Origin: JAWLHK01 sp041690355 [NCBI: bacterium]
Lineage (GTDB): Bacteria > J088 > JAWLBW01
Assembly (NCBI GenBank): GCA_041690355.1
Contig: JAWLHK010000030.1
Location: 1 to 43,319 of the forward strand
Length of the DNA: 43,319 nucleotides
Direction: 5' to 3'
Shown here: one piece after another, positions 1-9,289 of the stretch
Layout: each line of letters begins with the position of its first letter
Position numbering within the stretch: the first letter of the stretch is position 1
Made by a program: the position numbers and the translations under genes
Notes under the pieces: model-generated
What the model was told of the DNA's origin: nothing
The model's input: the letters and a program-made list of their open reading frames with translations, nothing else
Database searches by the model: none

Positions 1-349
1 CCAACCTTTGCGCCCGGCGCGCTGCGTATGGCGGGTAGAAGGGGCTGGGGGATGAGGGCGGTCCAACTCGATGGCCGGTGAAAGACCCCGCCACCGCCCC
101 CTCCGCAGGTGCACCCGCGGAAAAAGGTTCTCCCCCGCCTCCTCCGTCCGCACGCGCGGGCGGTCCTTGCAGCGCAAACCTTTGCACAAGTCTCACCGCG
201 CGGGGCGGAGGAGGAGGGGGAGCTGGACATGCGCTTCAGGCCGCAATCGCTCCCCTTGTCCCGCCAACCTTTGCGCCCGGCGCGCTGCGTATGGCGGGTA
301 GAAGGGGCTGGGGGATGAGGGCGGTCCAACTCGATGGCCGTTGAAAGGA
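1..349. repeat. Family A tandem repeat, about 1.3 copies
   Basis: A partial unit (1-87) is followed by a full unit of about 262 bp (88-349). The same unit recurs four times at 9581-10612, and a diverged form lies at 42929-43319. Each unit holds two inverted repeats: CTCCCCTTCTCCCGCCA facing TGGCGGG-AGAAGGGG, and CTCCCCCGCCTCCTCCG facing CGGAGGAGGAGGGGGAG with one mismatch. Open frames on both strands have no coding character and arise from high G+C. The array runs off the left edge. Confidence 0.9.
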
Positions 350-362
350 CGCCGGTAGGCCC

Positions 363-455
363 GGGAAGGACAAGACATAGGTACCGGCTATTTGCCAAAA
401 CATGGGTACCAGATCTATCAGTGCTCAGTGCTTAGCGCTCAGCGCTTGGCGCTTC
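363..455. repeat. Family C repeat, copy 1
   Basis: A block of about 90 bp with an AAGACAAGACATAGGTACC-like start, the invariant core TTTGCCAAAACATGGGTACC and a tail of nested CAGCGCTTGGCGCT palindromes. Two other copies lie at 11996-12085 and 14841-14935. Here it overlaps the 3' end of the broken PIN toxin gene by about 24 bp, so the last PIN codons may derive from the repeat. Confidence 0.85.
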
Positions 456-868
456 CCCGCCCCGCAACCGATGGAGCAGCTGATCAGGGGTCAACACCGG
501 GATCGCAGACGCGCGGAAGTCCCGTACATTCCGCGTGGCAATGGCGTCGACCATCGCTTCGCGCGCGGCCGCATGGAGAACGGCATCCTCAAAGTCGTGG
601 AAGCGGGAGGCCATGGCCTCGGTCAGGACGAGCCGCGTGACCGGCGCCACTTCAAACAGCTCCAGGAGCGAGCGCACATGCGTCATTGCTTTGCGTGCGC
701 CCAAGGCCTTGGCCGCCAGGAGTGAACCGTGGTGATCGTCGTCGCACAGAGCAAGCCGTGTACGCGACCCGTTTCAGCCTCGGTGAACAGACCCGCCGCT
801 GCGTCGGCGAACGGCGCCCGATCGAGAAGCACGTCGAGCACCACATCCGTGTCGAGCAGCACCCTCAC
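432..868 (-). pseudogene. PIN-domain toxin (VapC-like), frameshifted
   Basis: The N-terminal half (from 868) reads MRVLLDTDVVLDVLLDRAPF with the first catalytic Asp at residue 6. It goes out of frame after ATTITTVH. The C-terminal half continues in another frame (to 432) with LAAKALGARKAMTHVRSLLE and ends in a typical RNVRDF segment. Restoring one base in the CACTCCTGG stretch near 723-727 (to read H-Y-L-A-A-K) joins the halves into a PIN protein of about 145 residues. The GTG start overlaps the antitoxin stop by 4 bp (GTGA), the usual coupling of such pairs. Either a real inactivating deletion or a sequencing error is possible. If real, the toxin is dead and only its antitoxin remains. Confidence 0.8.
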
Positions 869-1101
869 CGGTACTTCTCTTCCAGATGACGTCGATAGTC
901 ACTCCGGTCGAGGTCGACCCCCTTCAGGACGCCGCGCAGCTTGCGCGTCACCGGCCCGAGAGACTCCTCGGCCGCAGGCTCCTCGAGTACGGCAAAAAAC
1001 TCGCCGACCATCTGCGAAAGCGACTTCCCGGATTTCCGGGCATATTGCCGCGCTCTTTCGATGAGGGATTTTTCAACACGGAGAGTCAGTTTGGTCTGCA
1101 T
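865..1101 (-). CDS. VapB-like antitoxin, DUF6364 type
   Basis: A 78-residue protein beginning MQTKLTLRVEKSLIERARQY. The short beta strand followed by two helices with KSLSQMVGEFF resembles DUF6364/ribbon-helix-helix antitoxins that sit before PIN toxins. The basic N-terminal strand would bind DNA and the acidic C-terminus (residues 40-78) would wrap the toxin. I chose the ATG at 1101 because the conserved part begins there and AAAGAA lies about 9 bp upstream; an in-frame ATG at 1119 would add six residues (MKECIR). The gene is intact while its toxin partner, overlapping by 4 bp, is frameshifted. The family call rests on pattern resemblance only. Confidence 0.75.
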   Translation of the reverse strand: MQTKLTLRVEKSLIERARQYARKSGKSLSQMVGEFFAVLEEPAAEESLGPVTRKLRGVLKGVDLDRSDYRRHLEEKYR

Positions 1102-1128
1102 ACGTATACATTCTTTCATAATGTACGT
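1102..1128 (-). promoter_or_regulatory. Candidate operator before the antitoxin
   Basis: An imperfect inverted repeat lies directly before the antitoxin start: ACGTACATT, a 7-base spacer, then AATGTATACGT on the minus strand. The arms match apart from two extra bases. Position and symmetry suit autorepression by a ribbon-helix-helix antitoxin; this is inferred. Confidence 0.4.
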
Positions 1129-1169
1129 CTGGTGTCGCAGGCGGCGGCCGGAACCTTTCCAGACGTCGG

Positions 1170-1745
1170 CCCCCCCTTCCGCTGCGCTACGGGGGGCAAT
1201 GCGCCGGTGAAGCAAGGGCATCGGAACACCGCTGGCGCGGCCCCCACGCTCGTGCACAGCGTGAACCAGGGCTCCCTGGGGGGAGCAACCATTGCTGCAT
1301 GTGCTTGCGGACCCCTTCGGGCCCCCACCTTGTGCACTTTGTAGACGATGGCTCCCCCAGGGGAGCATCCATTGCTGCAGATGAGACAGCGTGTTCAAGG
1401 TTCTCCGACCCCAGCGGGGTTCGCAGCTCTTAGAATGACGTGGTGCGGAATCGTGCCCCCCGGGCTCGGGAGCGCCGGCGCGGCGCGAGCGAGTCCTTTC
1501 CGGACGTCGGACGCCGGACACCGGACCCCCCATCCGCTTCGCTACGGGGGGCAATGCGTCGGTGAAGCAAGGACCCGACCCCGCGCTCGTGCACATCGCG
1601 AACGCCCCCGGGGGAGCAAACCCGCGCCGCGCGTATGCCAGATGGCAGAGCGCGAGAAGATTGCAAATGGCGGAGGACGGACCCTGCGTCTTACTCCGTC
1701 GGCACGAGAGAGGAGCGGGCGGAAAGAGAAAACGGCCAACGAGGC
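1170..1745. repeat. Intergenic repeat tract (families F and B)
   Basis: No gene is supported here. Family F hairpins (CCCCCC-CCGCTTCGCTAC-GGGGGG followed by GCAATGCGTCGG) lie near 1174-1210 and 1525-1565. Family B elements (a GCTCCCC/GGGGAGC hairpin joined to a GTGCACAAGGTGGGGGCC-like tail, read on either strand) lie near 1222-1385. The stretch 1226-1500 is nearly repeated at 13503-13778. The rest is GC-rich sequence with degenerate CGGACGTCGGAC motifs. Confidence 0.8.
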
Positions 1746-3413
1746 TCAGCGTGCGCGCAGGCTCAGTCCGGCTTCACGATAGGGCGGCGTGACGGCGGCC
1801 GGCCGTTCCCGGTCACCCATGGGGAAGCGGTAGACCTGCGCGTCCGCAGCCGCATACGGAAGGCCCCACCACCCCGGCAGCTCGGCGACACGCAGCGGCG
1901 GTTGTGCCGGCAGATGCGGCTCATGCCGCCGATAGTCGGCCGGTTCGAACACGCGGATGACATGCGCGTAGAGATCGGCCACCCAGATCGTGCCGGGAAA
2001 AATCTCCCCATCGCCGAGGGCCGTCACATCGAGGGGCGACGCCCCCACATCCGCAAAGAGCGTTTCCTGCTCTAAAACCTCTTCGCCCGACTCGGCAAGC
2101 CGGATACGGATCAGGCGATTGTCCCACGACCCGGCCAGGATATCGCCCTGGAGCACGCCGCCGAAGTTGGAGGCCGTGTACTCGACGAGACCATTGGTCG
2201 ACGCCGGGAAGACGGCCAGCGCCCCATCTTCACCGGGCGCAAGAAATTGACACTGCCGGGGGTCGGCCGCCGGCACGGGTGACTGCGGATTCGAGGCGTT
2301 GAAACGAATGGCCGGATTGCCGCGGGTCGGATTCGGGTGTCCGCCATAGACGCCCCGCCGCACGAGGTGCAGCTGGTCGCCGTGGGTTGCGCCGCCGTCG
2401 CGGAGCCTGTGGGTGCACGTTCCCCCCGGGCCTTCGCCTTCGGGCAGGCCGCCCCACTTCTGGTTGGGGCCGTTGTCGACCGTGTACAAACGCCCGCCGG
2501 CGATCACCAGATCGTAGGGATTGCGAAATCCCGGCGCATAGACTTCGACCGGCCCGCCCGGCACGATACGCGCCTGGTTCTTGCCCGCATTGCCTCCGAA
2601 GGGATCGTTGGCGTCCTGAATTCCGGCGCGATCTTCATCGTCGAGGGTGGGCAAATCGTAGGTCTGCTCGCCGATGGCCCGCAGATCGACGCGAAGGATC
2701 GCAGCGGAGAGCGCATACTCGGGCAGCCCGAGGAACGATGTCGAGGGCGCTCCGGTATTGGTATTGCTCCCCTGGGCGACATACAGAACGTGGCGTTCGG
2801 GGTCGTAGGCGAGGCCGTTGGTCGAGTGGCTTTCTTCGGAGCGAGGGAGCCCACGCACGAGATCCAGGCGTTGCCAACCCTGCGGCGTACGCAGCAGGCG
2901 GGAGAGGACGCCCGAATTCGTGTCGACGGCGAACTTGCCCTTGTTGTCGCTGCCCCCGCCGATACGGGGATCGCTGGAGGATACATAGACCACCGGCTGC
3001 CGCGGCGTGCCGGTTACGACGAGGCCTGTGAGTTGGCGCGTCGTGATCCGCGGCTCCGGCTCGCCGCTGTCATTGTGATTGGGGATTTCGCGCACCTCCG
3101 TCAGGTTCTCGACCGCCACGGCCTCATATCGCGCCGGCCCGCGTCTCACGATCGTATAGACGCGGATCAGGCCGTCAAGATGCCCGACGTACAGACGGCC
3201 GTCGGGACCGAACTGCAATACCGTAGGGTTGTCGGCTTCAGAACCGAGCAAGTCGCTCCGGGAAAACCGAATCGCCTGTTCGAACGGGCGCACCCGCACC
3301 TCGAACGCGACCGGTTCGCCGGATTCACTTCCTTCTGACGAAGCGCCACGCGAACAAGCCAGCGGAACGCTTGTTACACAAAGCATCAGCAGGGATACAA
3401 CTTGCCGCCTCAT
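1746..3413 (-). CDS. Exported glucose/sorbosone dehydrogenase-like beta-propeller protein
   Basis: A 555-residue protein. The start at 3413 follows GGGGGA by a few bases; an upstream in-frame start at 3434 would only add seven residues before the signal. MRRQVVSLLMLCVTSVPLAC is a signal peptide. Cys20 could be a lipoprotein site, although Pro at -3 is atypical. The mature chain shows blade motifs of the PQQ-type glucose/sorbosone dehydrogenase family: LQFGPDGRLYVGHLDG, a STNGLAYDPERHVLYVAQGS stretch, the APGFRNPYDL motif, and a C-terminal GDIFPGTIWVAD-like strand. Such proteins oxidise sugars or are non-enzymatic propellers in the periplasm; the substrate cannot be read here. It stands alone between a repeat tract and the divergent sugar operon. 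Length is somewhat above that of the smallest soluble family members. Confidence 0.8.
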   Translation of the reverse strand: MRRQVVSLLMLCVTSVPLACSRGASSEGSESGEPVAFEVRVRPFEQAIRFSRSDLLGSEADNPTVLQFGPDGRLYVGHLDGLIRVYTIVRRGPARYEAVAVENLTEVREIPNHNDSGEPEPRITTRQLTGLVVTGTPRQPVVYVSSSDPRIGGGSDNKGKFAVDTNSGVLSRLLRTPQGWQRLDLVRGLPRSEESHSTNGLAYDPERHVLYVAQGSNTNTGAPSTSFLGLPEYALSAAILRVDLRAIGEQTYDLPTLDDEDRAGIQDANDPFGGNAGKNQARIVPGGPVEVYAPGFRNPYDLVIAGGRLYTVDNGPNQKWGGLPEGEGPGGTCTHRLRDGGATHGDQLHLVRRGVYGGHPNPTRGNPAIRFNASNPQSPVPAADPRQCQFLAPGEDGALAVFPASTNGLVEYTASNFGGVLQGDILAGSWDNRLIRIRLAESGEEVLEQETLFADVGASPLDVTALGDGEIFPGTIWVADLYAHVIRVFEPADYRRHEPHLPAQPPLRVAELPGWWGLPYAAADAQVYRFPMGDRERPAAVTPPYREAGLSLRAR

Positions 3414-3728
3414 GTTTTCCCCCAGAAGAGGCACGCCGGTGCCGGAGCGCTGAACCTCGGCGCACCCTGTCTACCTTAGCAATGGTGTGTGGGGGCGTAC
3501 AGGTACCCGACGCAGAAAGACGGGTCTAACAGCAATCCGGTCGCCTGGCAAGCACCGGCGGATTCATCGGGGTGCGCAGCGATGCCCGAAGCGAACCGCG
3601 CCCCGTCGCATGCTACGCTGGTCTTAAACCGGCCGAATCACCTCTGCCCCGCCAGCCGAGAACGGCCCGCCACGCAGGCTGATTCGACGTCCATACGCTT
3701 CCACTCCGAGACCTTAGCGAGGCGACGC
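3414..3728. other. Divergent intergenic region
   Basis: It separates the minus-strand dehydrogenase-like gene from the plus-strand amino-sugar operon and so should hold promoters for both. I see no convincing -35/-10 pair, repeat family member or RNA. The upstream in-frame extension of the acetyltransferase (from 3489) has no family resemblance and is treated as non-coding. Confidence 0.5.
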
Positions 3729-4469
3729 ATGCGACACCCTACCGCCGTGGTCGAAACCGAACGCATCGGTGCCGGTACGGTCATTCACCCTTATGCCGTC
3801 ATCGGCAGGGACGTCGTCATCGGGCGGAACTGTACGATTCACCCCCATGTCGTCCTCGAGGGGGACGTCCGCATCGGCGACGGGGTCGAAATTTTTCCCG
3901 GTTCCTACCTCGGCAAACGTCCGCAGGGCGCCGGCGCGACGGCCCGGCCGCTGCGTGATGACGGCCCGGTCGAGATCGGCGACGGCTGCGCCATCGGTCC
4001 GCATGCGGTCGTCTATCGCGACGTGCGCATCGGGCGAAACACCCTGCTCGGCGACGGCGCTGCCATCCGCGAACAGGTGCGTATCGGCGATTTCTGCATC
4101 ATCAGTCGCTTCGTCACCGTCAATTACGAAACCAGCATCGGCTCGCGCACCAAGATCATGGACCAGACCCATATCACCGGCAAGTGCCGGGTCGGCGACG
4201 ACGTCTTCATCGGCATGCTCGTGTCGACCGCGAACGATAATTCCCTGTTGACGCGGGAATATGACGAGGCCGCGACCCAAGGTCCTCAGATTGACGACGG
4301 GGCGACCATCGGCACCGGCGCCATTGTCTTCCCCTCCGTGCGGCTGGGCGCGAAATCGCTCGTCGGCGCCGGCGCCGTGGTCACGCGTGACGTCGCTCCG
4401 GGCGATGTCGTGATGGGCATGCCGGCCCGGGTCGTGCGCAGCCTGAACGTCAACAATGCGGGAGGGTGA
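3729..4469 (+). CDS. Left-handed beta-helix (hexapeptide) acetyltransferase, probable 3-amino-sugar N-acetyltransferase
   Basis: A 246-residue protein made almost wholly of hexapeptide repeats, for example IGAGTVIHPYAVIGRDVVIG (13-32), VRIGDGVEIFPGSYLG (47-62), VEIGDGCAIGPHAVVYRDVRIG (from 81) and ATIGTGAIVFPSVRLGAKSLVGAGAVVTRDV (from 192), with the usual terminal GDVVMGMPARVVR. These form a trimeric beta-helix using acetyl- or acyl-CoA. The start at 3729 is the first Met before the repeats. It is the first gene of an operon with a 3,4-ketoisomerase and an aminotransferase, so N-acetylation of the 3-amino group (the FdtC/QdtC step) is the best reading. A substrate-specific His is not identified, and O-acetylation remains possible. 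The next gene begins 1 bp after its stop. Confidence 0.8.
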   Translation: MRHPTAVVETERIGAGTVIHPYAVIGRDVVIGRNCTIHPHVVLEGDVRIGDGVEIFPGSYLGKRPQGAGATARPLRDDGPVEIGDGCAIGPHAVVYRDVRIGRNTLLGDGAAIREQVRIGDFCIISRFVTVNYETSIGSRTKIMDQTHITGKCRVGDDVFIGMLVSTANDNSLLTREYDEAATQGPQIDDGATIGTGAIVFPSVRLGAKSLVGAGAVVTRDVAPGDVVMGMPARVVRSLNVNNAGG

Positions 4470-4470
4470 C

Positions 4471-4875
4471 ATGCCGGGAACTTCGATCGACCTGCCCTCC
4501 GTGCGCGAATCGCGCGGTACGCTGACGCATCTGACCGTGCCCACGCAGGTGCCTTTCCCGGTACAGCGGATCTTCTTTCTGCACGATCTTCCTCCCGATA
4601 CCGTGCGCGGCAGACACGCCCACCGCACGCTGCACGAATTCGTGCTCTGCCTCTCGGGATCGGCCGAACTCCTGCTCGACGACGGACGCACGACGAGCGT
4701 CTGGCCCTTGGTGGCGGCTGAAAACGGCGTGCATATCCCCCCGCTGCACTGGATCACACTGCGCAACTTTTCCCCCGACGTGACGGTCGTCGTCCTGGCC
4801 TCGGCGCCCTACGACGAAGCCGATTACATCCGCGACTATGCGACCTTCCGCCGACTGGCAGGAGCGAGCGCATGA
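4471..4875 (+). CDS. fdtA: dTDP-4-oxo-6-deoxyhexose 3,4-ketoisomerase (FdtA/QdtA family)
   Basis: A 134-residue cupin that moves the keto group of dTDP-4-keto-6-deoxyglucose from C4 to C3. The family core is plain: [20 protein letters not shown] (46-65), LLLDDG, and [14 protein letters not shown] near the C-terminus. With the start at 4471 (GGGAGGG four bases upstream) the active-site histidines fall at 49 and 51, the numbering I recall for FdtA, which supports this start over the ATG at 4456. As I recall, FdtA carries Arg15 and His95 where QdtA has Tyr and Arg; here residue 15 is Arg but residue 95 is Ile (HWITL). The product configuration (galacto, for Fuc3N, or gluco, for Qui3N) is therefore not settled, with Arg15 favouring Fuc3N. 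Its stop overlaps the aminotransferase start by 4 bp. Confidence 0.88.
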   Translation: MPGTSIDLPSVRESRGTLTHLTVPTQVPFPVQRIFFLHDLPPDTVRGRHAHRTLHEFVLCLSGSAELLLDDGRTTSVWPLVAAENGVHIPPLHWITLRNFSPDVTVVVLASAPYDEADYIRDYATFRRLAGASA

Positions 4876-5984
4876 CCGTTCGCATGCTCAATCTGCAACG
4901 CCAGCACGAGGCGATCGAGGGCGCCCTGCGCGACGCCATGGCGCGCGTACTCGCTTCGGGCGAATTCATCCTCGGGCCGGAATGCGCCGCTTTCGAACGC
5001 GAATTCGCGGCGTATTGCGGGGTGCGTCATTGCATCGCCGTGGGCAATGGCCTCGACGCCCTGCACCTCATCCTGCGCGGGCTCGGTGTCGGTCACGGCG
5101 ACGAGGTCATCGTGCCCGCGCATACGTTCATCGCCACCTGGCTGGCCGTGACGCACACGGGCGCGACACCCGTGCCGATCGAGCCGCGGGAAGGGGGCTT
5201 TCAGATCGACCCGGCCGCCGTGCGCAGAGCCCTCGGCGCCCGCACCAGAGCCATCGTCGCCGTGCACCTCTACGGCGAACCCGCCGACATGACGGCCCTG
5301 CGTGCGATCGCCAACGCGCGGGGACTGCCCCTGATTGAAGACGCCGCCCAGAGCCATGGCGCCCGATGGGACGAAAGCGTGACCGGCAGCTTCGGCAAGG
5401 CCGCCGCGTTCAGCTTCTATCCCGGCAAGAACCTCGGCGCCTGTGGCGACGGCGGCGCCATGACCACCAACGATGACGAGCTGGCCGAACGGCTGCGGCG
5501 GCTGCGGAACTACGGTTCGAGCCAGAAGTACGTCCATCGCGAGGCAGGCTTCAACTCGCGACTCGACGAGATGCAGGCGGCCCTTCTGCGCGTCAAGCTC
5601 CGGCTGCTCGACGAGTGGAACGAACGGCGGCGGGTCATCGCAGGCCGTTACCACGAAGGGCTGGCCGGTCTGCCCCTGCGGCGCCCGGAACCCGACCCCC
5701 GATGCACACCGGTCTGGCACCAGTACGTCGTGAGGACGGCGGCGCGCGACCGGTTGGCCGGCTACCTGCGCGACAACGCCATCGAGACGGGCCTGCACTA
5801 CCCGGTGGCCGTGCACCGCAGCGAAGCGTACAGCGGGTCGTATGGTAGCGTCTCTCTGCCACGGACCGAGCGTCTCGCCGACGAGGTTCTCAGCCTGCCG
5901 ATGGATCCGTTTCTCACCGACGACGAAGTCGACCGCGTCATCGAGGCCGTGCGGGACTTTCACCGGAGGGCCGTGGCGGCATGA
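4872..5984 (+). CDS. fdtB: PLP-dependent 3-keto-sugar aminotransferase (DegT/DnrJ/EryC1/StrS family)
   Basis: A 370-residue fold-type I aminotransferase. [12 protein letters not shown] (58-69) contacts the PLP phosphate, EDAAQSHGA (156-164) gives the PLP-pairing Asp157, and [15 protein letters not shown] (181-195) contains the Schiff-base Lys186. The C-terminal [14 protein letters not shown] is the usual subunit-interface segment. The length is normal for the family. Coupled by 4-bp ATGA overlaps to the ketoisomerase before it and the glycosyltransferase after it, it should transfer an amino group, normally from glutamate, to C3 of dTDP-3-keto-6-deoxyhexose, as FdtB or QdtB do. The family alone does not fix the sugar; context does. 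Confidence 0.85.
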   Translation: MTVRMLNLQRQHEAIEGALRDAMARVLASGEFILGPECAAFEREFAAYCGVRHCIAVGNGLDALHLILRGLGVGHGDEVIVPAHTFIATWLAVTHTGATPVPIEPREGGFQIDPAAVRRALGARTRAIVAVHLYGEPADMTALRAIANARGLPLIEDAAQSHGARWDESVTGSFGKAAAFSFYPGKNLGACGDGGAMTTNDDELAERLRRLRNYGSSQKYVHREAGFNSRLDEMQAALLRVKLRLLDEWNERRRVIAGRYHEGLAGLPLRRPEPDPRCTPVWHQYVVRTAARDRLAGYLRDNAIETGLHYPVAVHRSEAYSGSYGSVSLPRTERLADEVLSLPMDPFLTDDEVDRVIEAVRDFHRRAVAA

Positions 5985-6862
5985 CGGGGAGGCGGAACCG
6001 GGAGACCCCATCGATCAGCGTGCTGATGCCCGCGTACCAGCACGTTCGCTTTCTCGGCGAAGCGGTCGAGAGTGTCTGGCGCCAACAGGACATTCCGCTC
6101 GAACTCATTGTGGTCGACGACGGATCGACCGACGGCACCTTCGAGCTTGCCAGCGCGCTGCGGGAACGTTCGCCGATTCCCATGACGGTGGTGAAGCAGG
6201 CCAACGGCGGCACGGCAGCGGCCCTCCGGCGGGCATTCCAATTCGCACGGGGAACCTACGTGGCGCTGCTGGCTTCGGACGACCGCTTTGCCGCCGGGCG
6301 CTTCGTTTCTCAACTGGCCGCGTTCACCCCCGACGTGCAGGTGGTGTACGGCAATGGCGTGGCGTTCAGCCAGGCCGGCCCTGTCTCTGCTATCCATGGC
6401 CCCGCCGCCGTCGCCCTGCTGCGGCGCAGCGCCGCGGAAATCCGCGATCACCTGTACCGCTCGGTCGATCCCTGTCTGTACGTGCAGGCGGCGCTCTTCC
6501 GGCGAAGCTTTCTCGAAGCGATCGGGGCGTTCGATGCGGCCGGCAGCCTCGACGACTGGCCGCTCAACATCCGTGTCTTCGAGGCGCTCGCCGCAGGGGC
6601 CGGACGGTTCGCCTTCGTCGATGAAATCGTCGTGGAGTACCGCCGTCACGCTACCAACAGCGATCGCGATCTCCCGCGGCACGTCGCCCGTATCGAACGG
6701 GCCGCCCGCGACTGTGTGCCCGCGCACCTGCGCGCCGACATGCTCGCCGGCATGTACCTTCTGTTCGGCAGGAACGCCCTCTTTCGCGGGCAAGTGGCGA
6801 CGGCCATCCGCATGCTCTCCCGGGGGCTCCGCTATCGCCTGCAAGCGGGAAGCATGGAGTGA
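5981..6862 (+). CDS. Family 2 glycosyltransferase
   Basis: A 293-residue GT-A fold protein. [20 protein letters not shown] (11-30) starts the nucleotide-binding fold, [12 protein letters not shown] (42-53) binds UDP or dTDP, and ASDD (98-101) is the DXD-type metal site. [11 protein letters not shown] and [12 protein letters not shown] are typical of the acceptor half of rhamnosyl/amino-sugar transferases. There is no membrane helix. As the last gene of the operon, overlapping the aminotransferase by 4 bp, it probably adds the 3-acetamido sugar, or a sugar next to it, to a surface glycan. Donor and acceptor are inferred. Confidence 0.85.
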   Translation: MTGRRNRETPSISVLMPAYQHVRFLGEAVESVWRQQDIPLELIVVDDGSTDGTFELASALRERSPIPMTVVKQANGGTAAALRRAFQFARGTYVALLASDDRFAAGRFVSQLAAFTPDVQVVYGNGVAFSQAGPVSAIHGPAAVALLRRSAAEIRDHLYRSVDPCLYVQAALFRRSFLEAIGAFDAAGSLDDWPLNIRVFEALAAGAGRFAFVDEIVVEYRRHATNSDRDLPRHVARIERAARDCVPAHLRADMLAGMYLLFGRNALFRGQVATAIRMLSRGLRYRLQAGSME

Positions 6863-7322
6863 ACCACGAAGCTGGCCTTCGTGCGGCGACGGACGCCGCG
6901 CGGGGCGAGGTTCAACGCGAAACGGGGCCGATGCCGGCCAGGACGGGCGTGCCGCGGCGTGAACGCCTGACCCCCCATTCGCTTCGCTACGGGGGGCAAT
7001 GCGTCGGACGTCGGTTTTCAGCAGGTACCAAGCAAGGGCATCCCACGCGGAGCCGCGGAGTCGCGGAGAGGAAAGGACCGGAAAGGGCCTTAGCCACCTG
7101 TTCCGGATTCCATGTAAGTCCAAGCGGTACTCGAGTTCCGCCTGCCCCGCATCCCTTGTGAAAAAGCCCTTTCTTCGCTCCGCGGCCTCCGCGCCTCCGC
7201 GTGAACCCAGCCCTTCGCATACCCTGAATCCCATTCCGGTGCCCCCTCCGGGGGAACCGCATGCAGCACTCGGGCGCCGTGGAGGCGGGGGGCCCCATCT
7301 CCGAATCCGGGACAGCCACTTC
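6863..7322. repeat. Convergent intergenic region with hairpin elements
   Basis: No gene is supported between the two convergent sugar blocks. A family F hairpin lies at about 6970-7005. A larger inverted pair has arms near 7049-7080 (ACGCGGAGCCGCGGAG) and 7172-7204 (CTCCGCGGCCTCCGCGCCTC), flanking an unrelated core of about 90 bp. Folding on either strand would place a long stem here, which could stop convergent transcripts; that role is inferred. Confidence 0.7.
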
Positions 7323-8231
7323 TTACGCGCATAGCCGGATCCCGTCTCTTTCTGCCCGGTGCTCTTCGGCCAGGCGCCTGAGGTAAGCCCCGTACCCCGA
7401 CTTGGCCAGACGGGCCGCGGCGGCCTCGAGCTGGTCGACGGAGATCAGGCCCATGCGGAAGGCCACCTCTTCGGGGCAGGCCACTTTCAGCCCCTGGCGC
7501 CGTTCGAGCGTGGCGACGAAATTCCCCGCTTCGAGCAAAGAGTCATGCGTGCCCGTGTCGAGCCAGGCCATGCCGCGCCCGAGGGGCACGACCTGCAGCC
7601 GCCCTGCCCGCAGATAGGCGTCGTTGACGGCGGTAATCTCCAGCTCGCCGCGGGCCGACGGCTCGACCGCCCGGGCGATGTCGACGACGTCGGCATCGTA
7701 GAAATAGAGACCGGTCACGGCAAGCGACGAGCGGGGCCGGCTCGGCTTTTCTTCGATGCTGAGCGGACGGCCCCGGCTGTCGAGCTCGACGATGCCGAAG
7801 CGCTGCGGATCGTTGACGTGATAGGCGAATACGGTCGCCCCCTCGGGCTGCTGAGCCGCATCGCGCACGAGCCGCCCGAGGCCGTCACCGTAGAAGATGT
7901 TGTCGCCGAGGATCAGGGCCGCAGGGGCGCCATCGAGAAACGGGGCGCCGATGAGAAAGGCGTCGGCGAGGCCGCGGGGGGTCTCCTGAATCGCGTAGGC
8001 AAGCCGGATCCCCCATTGGCTGCCGTCGCCGAGAAAACTCTCGAAGCGCGCCTGGTCTTCGGGTGTGGTGATGAGGAGAATCTCCCGGATCCCCGCCAGC
8101 ATGAGCGTCGTCAGCGGATAATAGATCATCGGCTTGTCGTAGACGGGCATGAGCTGCTTGCTGCCGGCCAGCGTGACCGGGTGCAGCCGGGTGCCCGCCC
8201 CGCCGGCCAGAATGATTCCCTTGCGTTTCAT
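7323..8231 (-). CDS. rmlA: Glucose-1-phosphate thymidylyltransferase RmlA
   Basis: A 302-residue protein that makes dTDP-glucose from dTTP and glucose-1-phosphate. [16 protein letters not shown] (5-20) with Lys25 ([17 protein letters not shown]) is the nucleotide-binding signature, [10 protein letters not shown] (109-118) carries the metal Asp110, and [20 protein letters not shown] and [13 protein letters not shown] are further family blocks. The start at 8231 (ATGA overlap with the rmlB stop) gives the usual length of about 300 residues. It forms an rmlB-rmlA operon on the minus strand, facing the amino-sugar operon. No rmlC or rmlD accompanies it. Confidence 0.96.
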   Translation of the reverse strand: MKRKGIILAGGAGTRLHPVTLAGSKQLMPVYDKPMIYYPLTTLMLAGIREILLITTPEDQARFESFLGDGSQWGIRLAYAIQETPRGLADAFLIGAPFLDGAPAALILGDNIFYGDGLGRLVRDAAQQPEGATVFAYHVNDPQRFGIVELDSRGRPLSIEEKPSRPRSSLAVTGLYFYDADVVDIARAVEPSARGELEITAVNDAYLRAGRLQVVPLGRGMAWLDTGTHDSLLEAGNFVATLERRQGLKVACPEEVAFRMGLISVDQLEAAAARLAKSGYGAYLRRLAEEHRAERDGIRLCA

Positions 8232-9289
8232 ACTTCGTCTCCCTCGAGCAGCCCACGCCGCTGCAGGTGATAGGTGTCGCCCGAAACCTCGGCGCACCAG
8301 GCGGCGTGATCGAGGTACCACGCGACGGTCCGGCGCAGTCCGCTCGCCAGGGTTTCCTGCGGCTGCCAGCCGAGCTCGTCGCGGATGCGCGAGGCGTCGA
8401 TGGCGTAGCGCCGGTCGTGCCCGGGCCGATCGGCGACGAAGGTGATGCGCCCGGCGCAGCCGGCCGCTTCGGGTGCGAGTTCCTCCAGCAGGGCGCACAG
8501 CGTGAGTACCAGGTCGAGGTTCGCGACTTCGCAGTTGCCGCCGATGTTGTACGTCGCCCCCGGACGCCCGTGATCGAGCGCTGCGGCGAGCGCGGCGCAG
8601 TGGTCGCCGACGAACAGCCAGTCGCGCACGTGTCTTCCGTCGCCGTACACGGGCAGGGGCAGGCCGCGGCGCGCTCGCGAGATCATGTGCGGAATGAGCT
8701 TCTCCGGAAACTGGTACGGCCCGTAGTTGTTCGAGCAGTGGGTCGTGACGGCCGGCAGCCCGTAGGTCTGCCCGTAAGCCCGTACCAGGTGGTCGGAGGC
8801 CGCCTTGGAGGCGGCGTACGGCGAGTTGGGCCGATAGGGCGAGTCCTCGGTAAAGTACCCGGCCTCTCCGAGGGAACCATAGACCTCATCGGTCGAAACA
8901 TGCAGAAAGCGGAACGCGCGGCGATTCTCCGGGGTGAGCGTTTCCCAGTACCGGCGGGTCGCCTCGAGCAGCAGAAAGGTGCCGTGCACATTGGTTTCCA
9001 TGAACGCGGCCGGCCCCTCGATGGAGCGGTCGACGTGCGACTCGGCCGCGAAGTGCACGACGGCTTCGGGCCGGTGCGCGCCCAGCAGGCTCTCGACGAG
9101 CGGCACGTCGCAGATACTGCCGTGGACGAAGACATGCCTGCCGGGGCCCTCGACATCCCGAAGGCTGGCCAGGTGACCCGCGTAGGTGAGCGCGTCGAGG
9201 TTGATGACGGTGAGCCCGCCGGCCACACATTGGCGGACGAAGTTGGCGCCGATGAATCCGGCGCCGCCGGTCACGAGTATCGTGCGCAT
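8228..9289 (-). CDS. rmlB: dTDP-glucose 4,6-dehydratase RmlB
   Basis: A 353-residue extended SDR enzyme that converts dTDP-glucose to dTDP-4-keto-6-deoxyglucose, the substrate of the ketoisomerase encoded at 4471. [13 protein letters not shown] (6-18) is the NAD Rossmann loop, STDEVYG (132-138) gives the Thr133-Asp134-Glu135 catalytic set, and Tyr158 with Lys162 (PYAASK) is the YxxxK pair. [17 protein letters not shown] and [13 protein letters not shown] are diagnostic for RmlB. GAGGA lies about six bases before the ATG at 9289. It is the first gene of the rmlBA pair. Confidence 0.97.
   Translation of the reverse strand: MRTILVTGGAGFIGANFVRQCVAGGLTVINLDALTYAGHLASLRDVEGPGRHVFVHGSICDVPLVESLLGAHRPEAVVHFAAESHVDRSIEGPAAFMETNVHGTFLLLEATRRYWETLTPENRRAFRFLHVSTDEVYGSLGEAGYFTEDSPYRPNSPYAASKAASDHLVRAYGQTYGLPAVTTHCSNNYGPYQFPEKLIPHMISRARRGLPLPVYGDGRHVRDWLFVGDHCAALAAALDHGRPGATYNIGGNCEVANLDLVLTLCALLEELAPEAAGCAGRITFVADRPGHDRRYAIDASRIRDELGWQPQETLASGLRRTVAWYLDHAAWCAEVSGDTYHLQRRGLLEGDEV

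Noticed and set aside
3714-4766. A minus-strand frame of 350 codons opposite the acetyltransferase
   Set aside because: It is the reverse reading of hexapeptide repeats and lacks any family match.
6990-7320. Possible small gene between the GT and rmlA
   Set aside because: The frames run through inverted-repeat arms and have no start context; the region is better explained as hairpin repeats.
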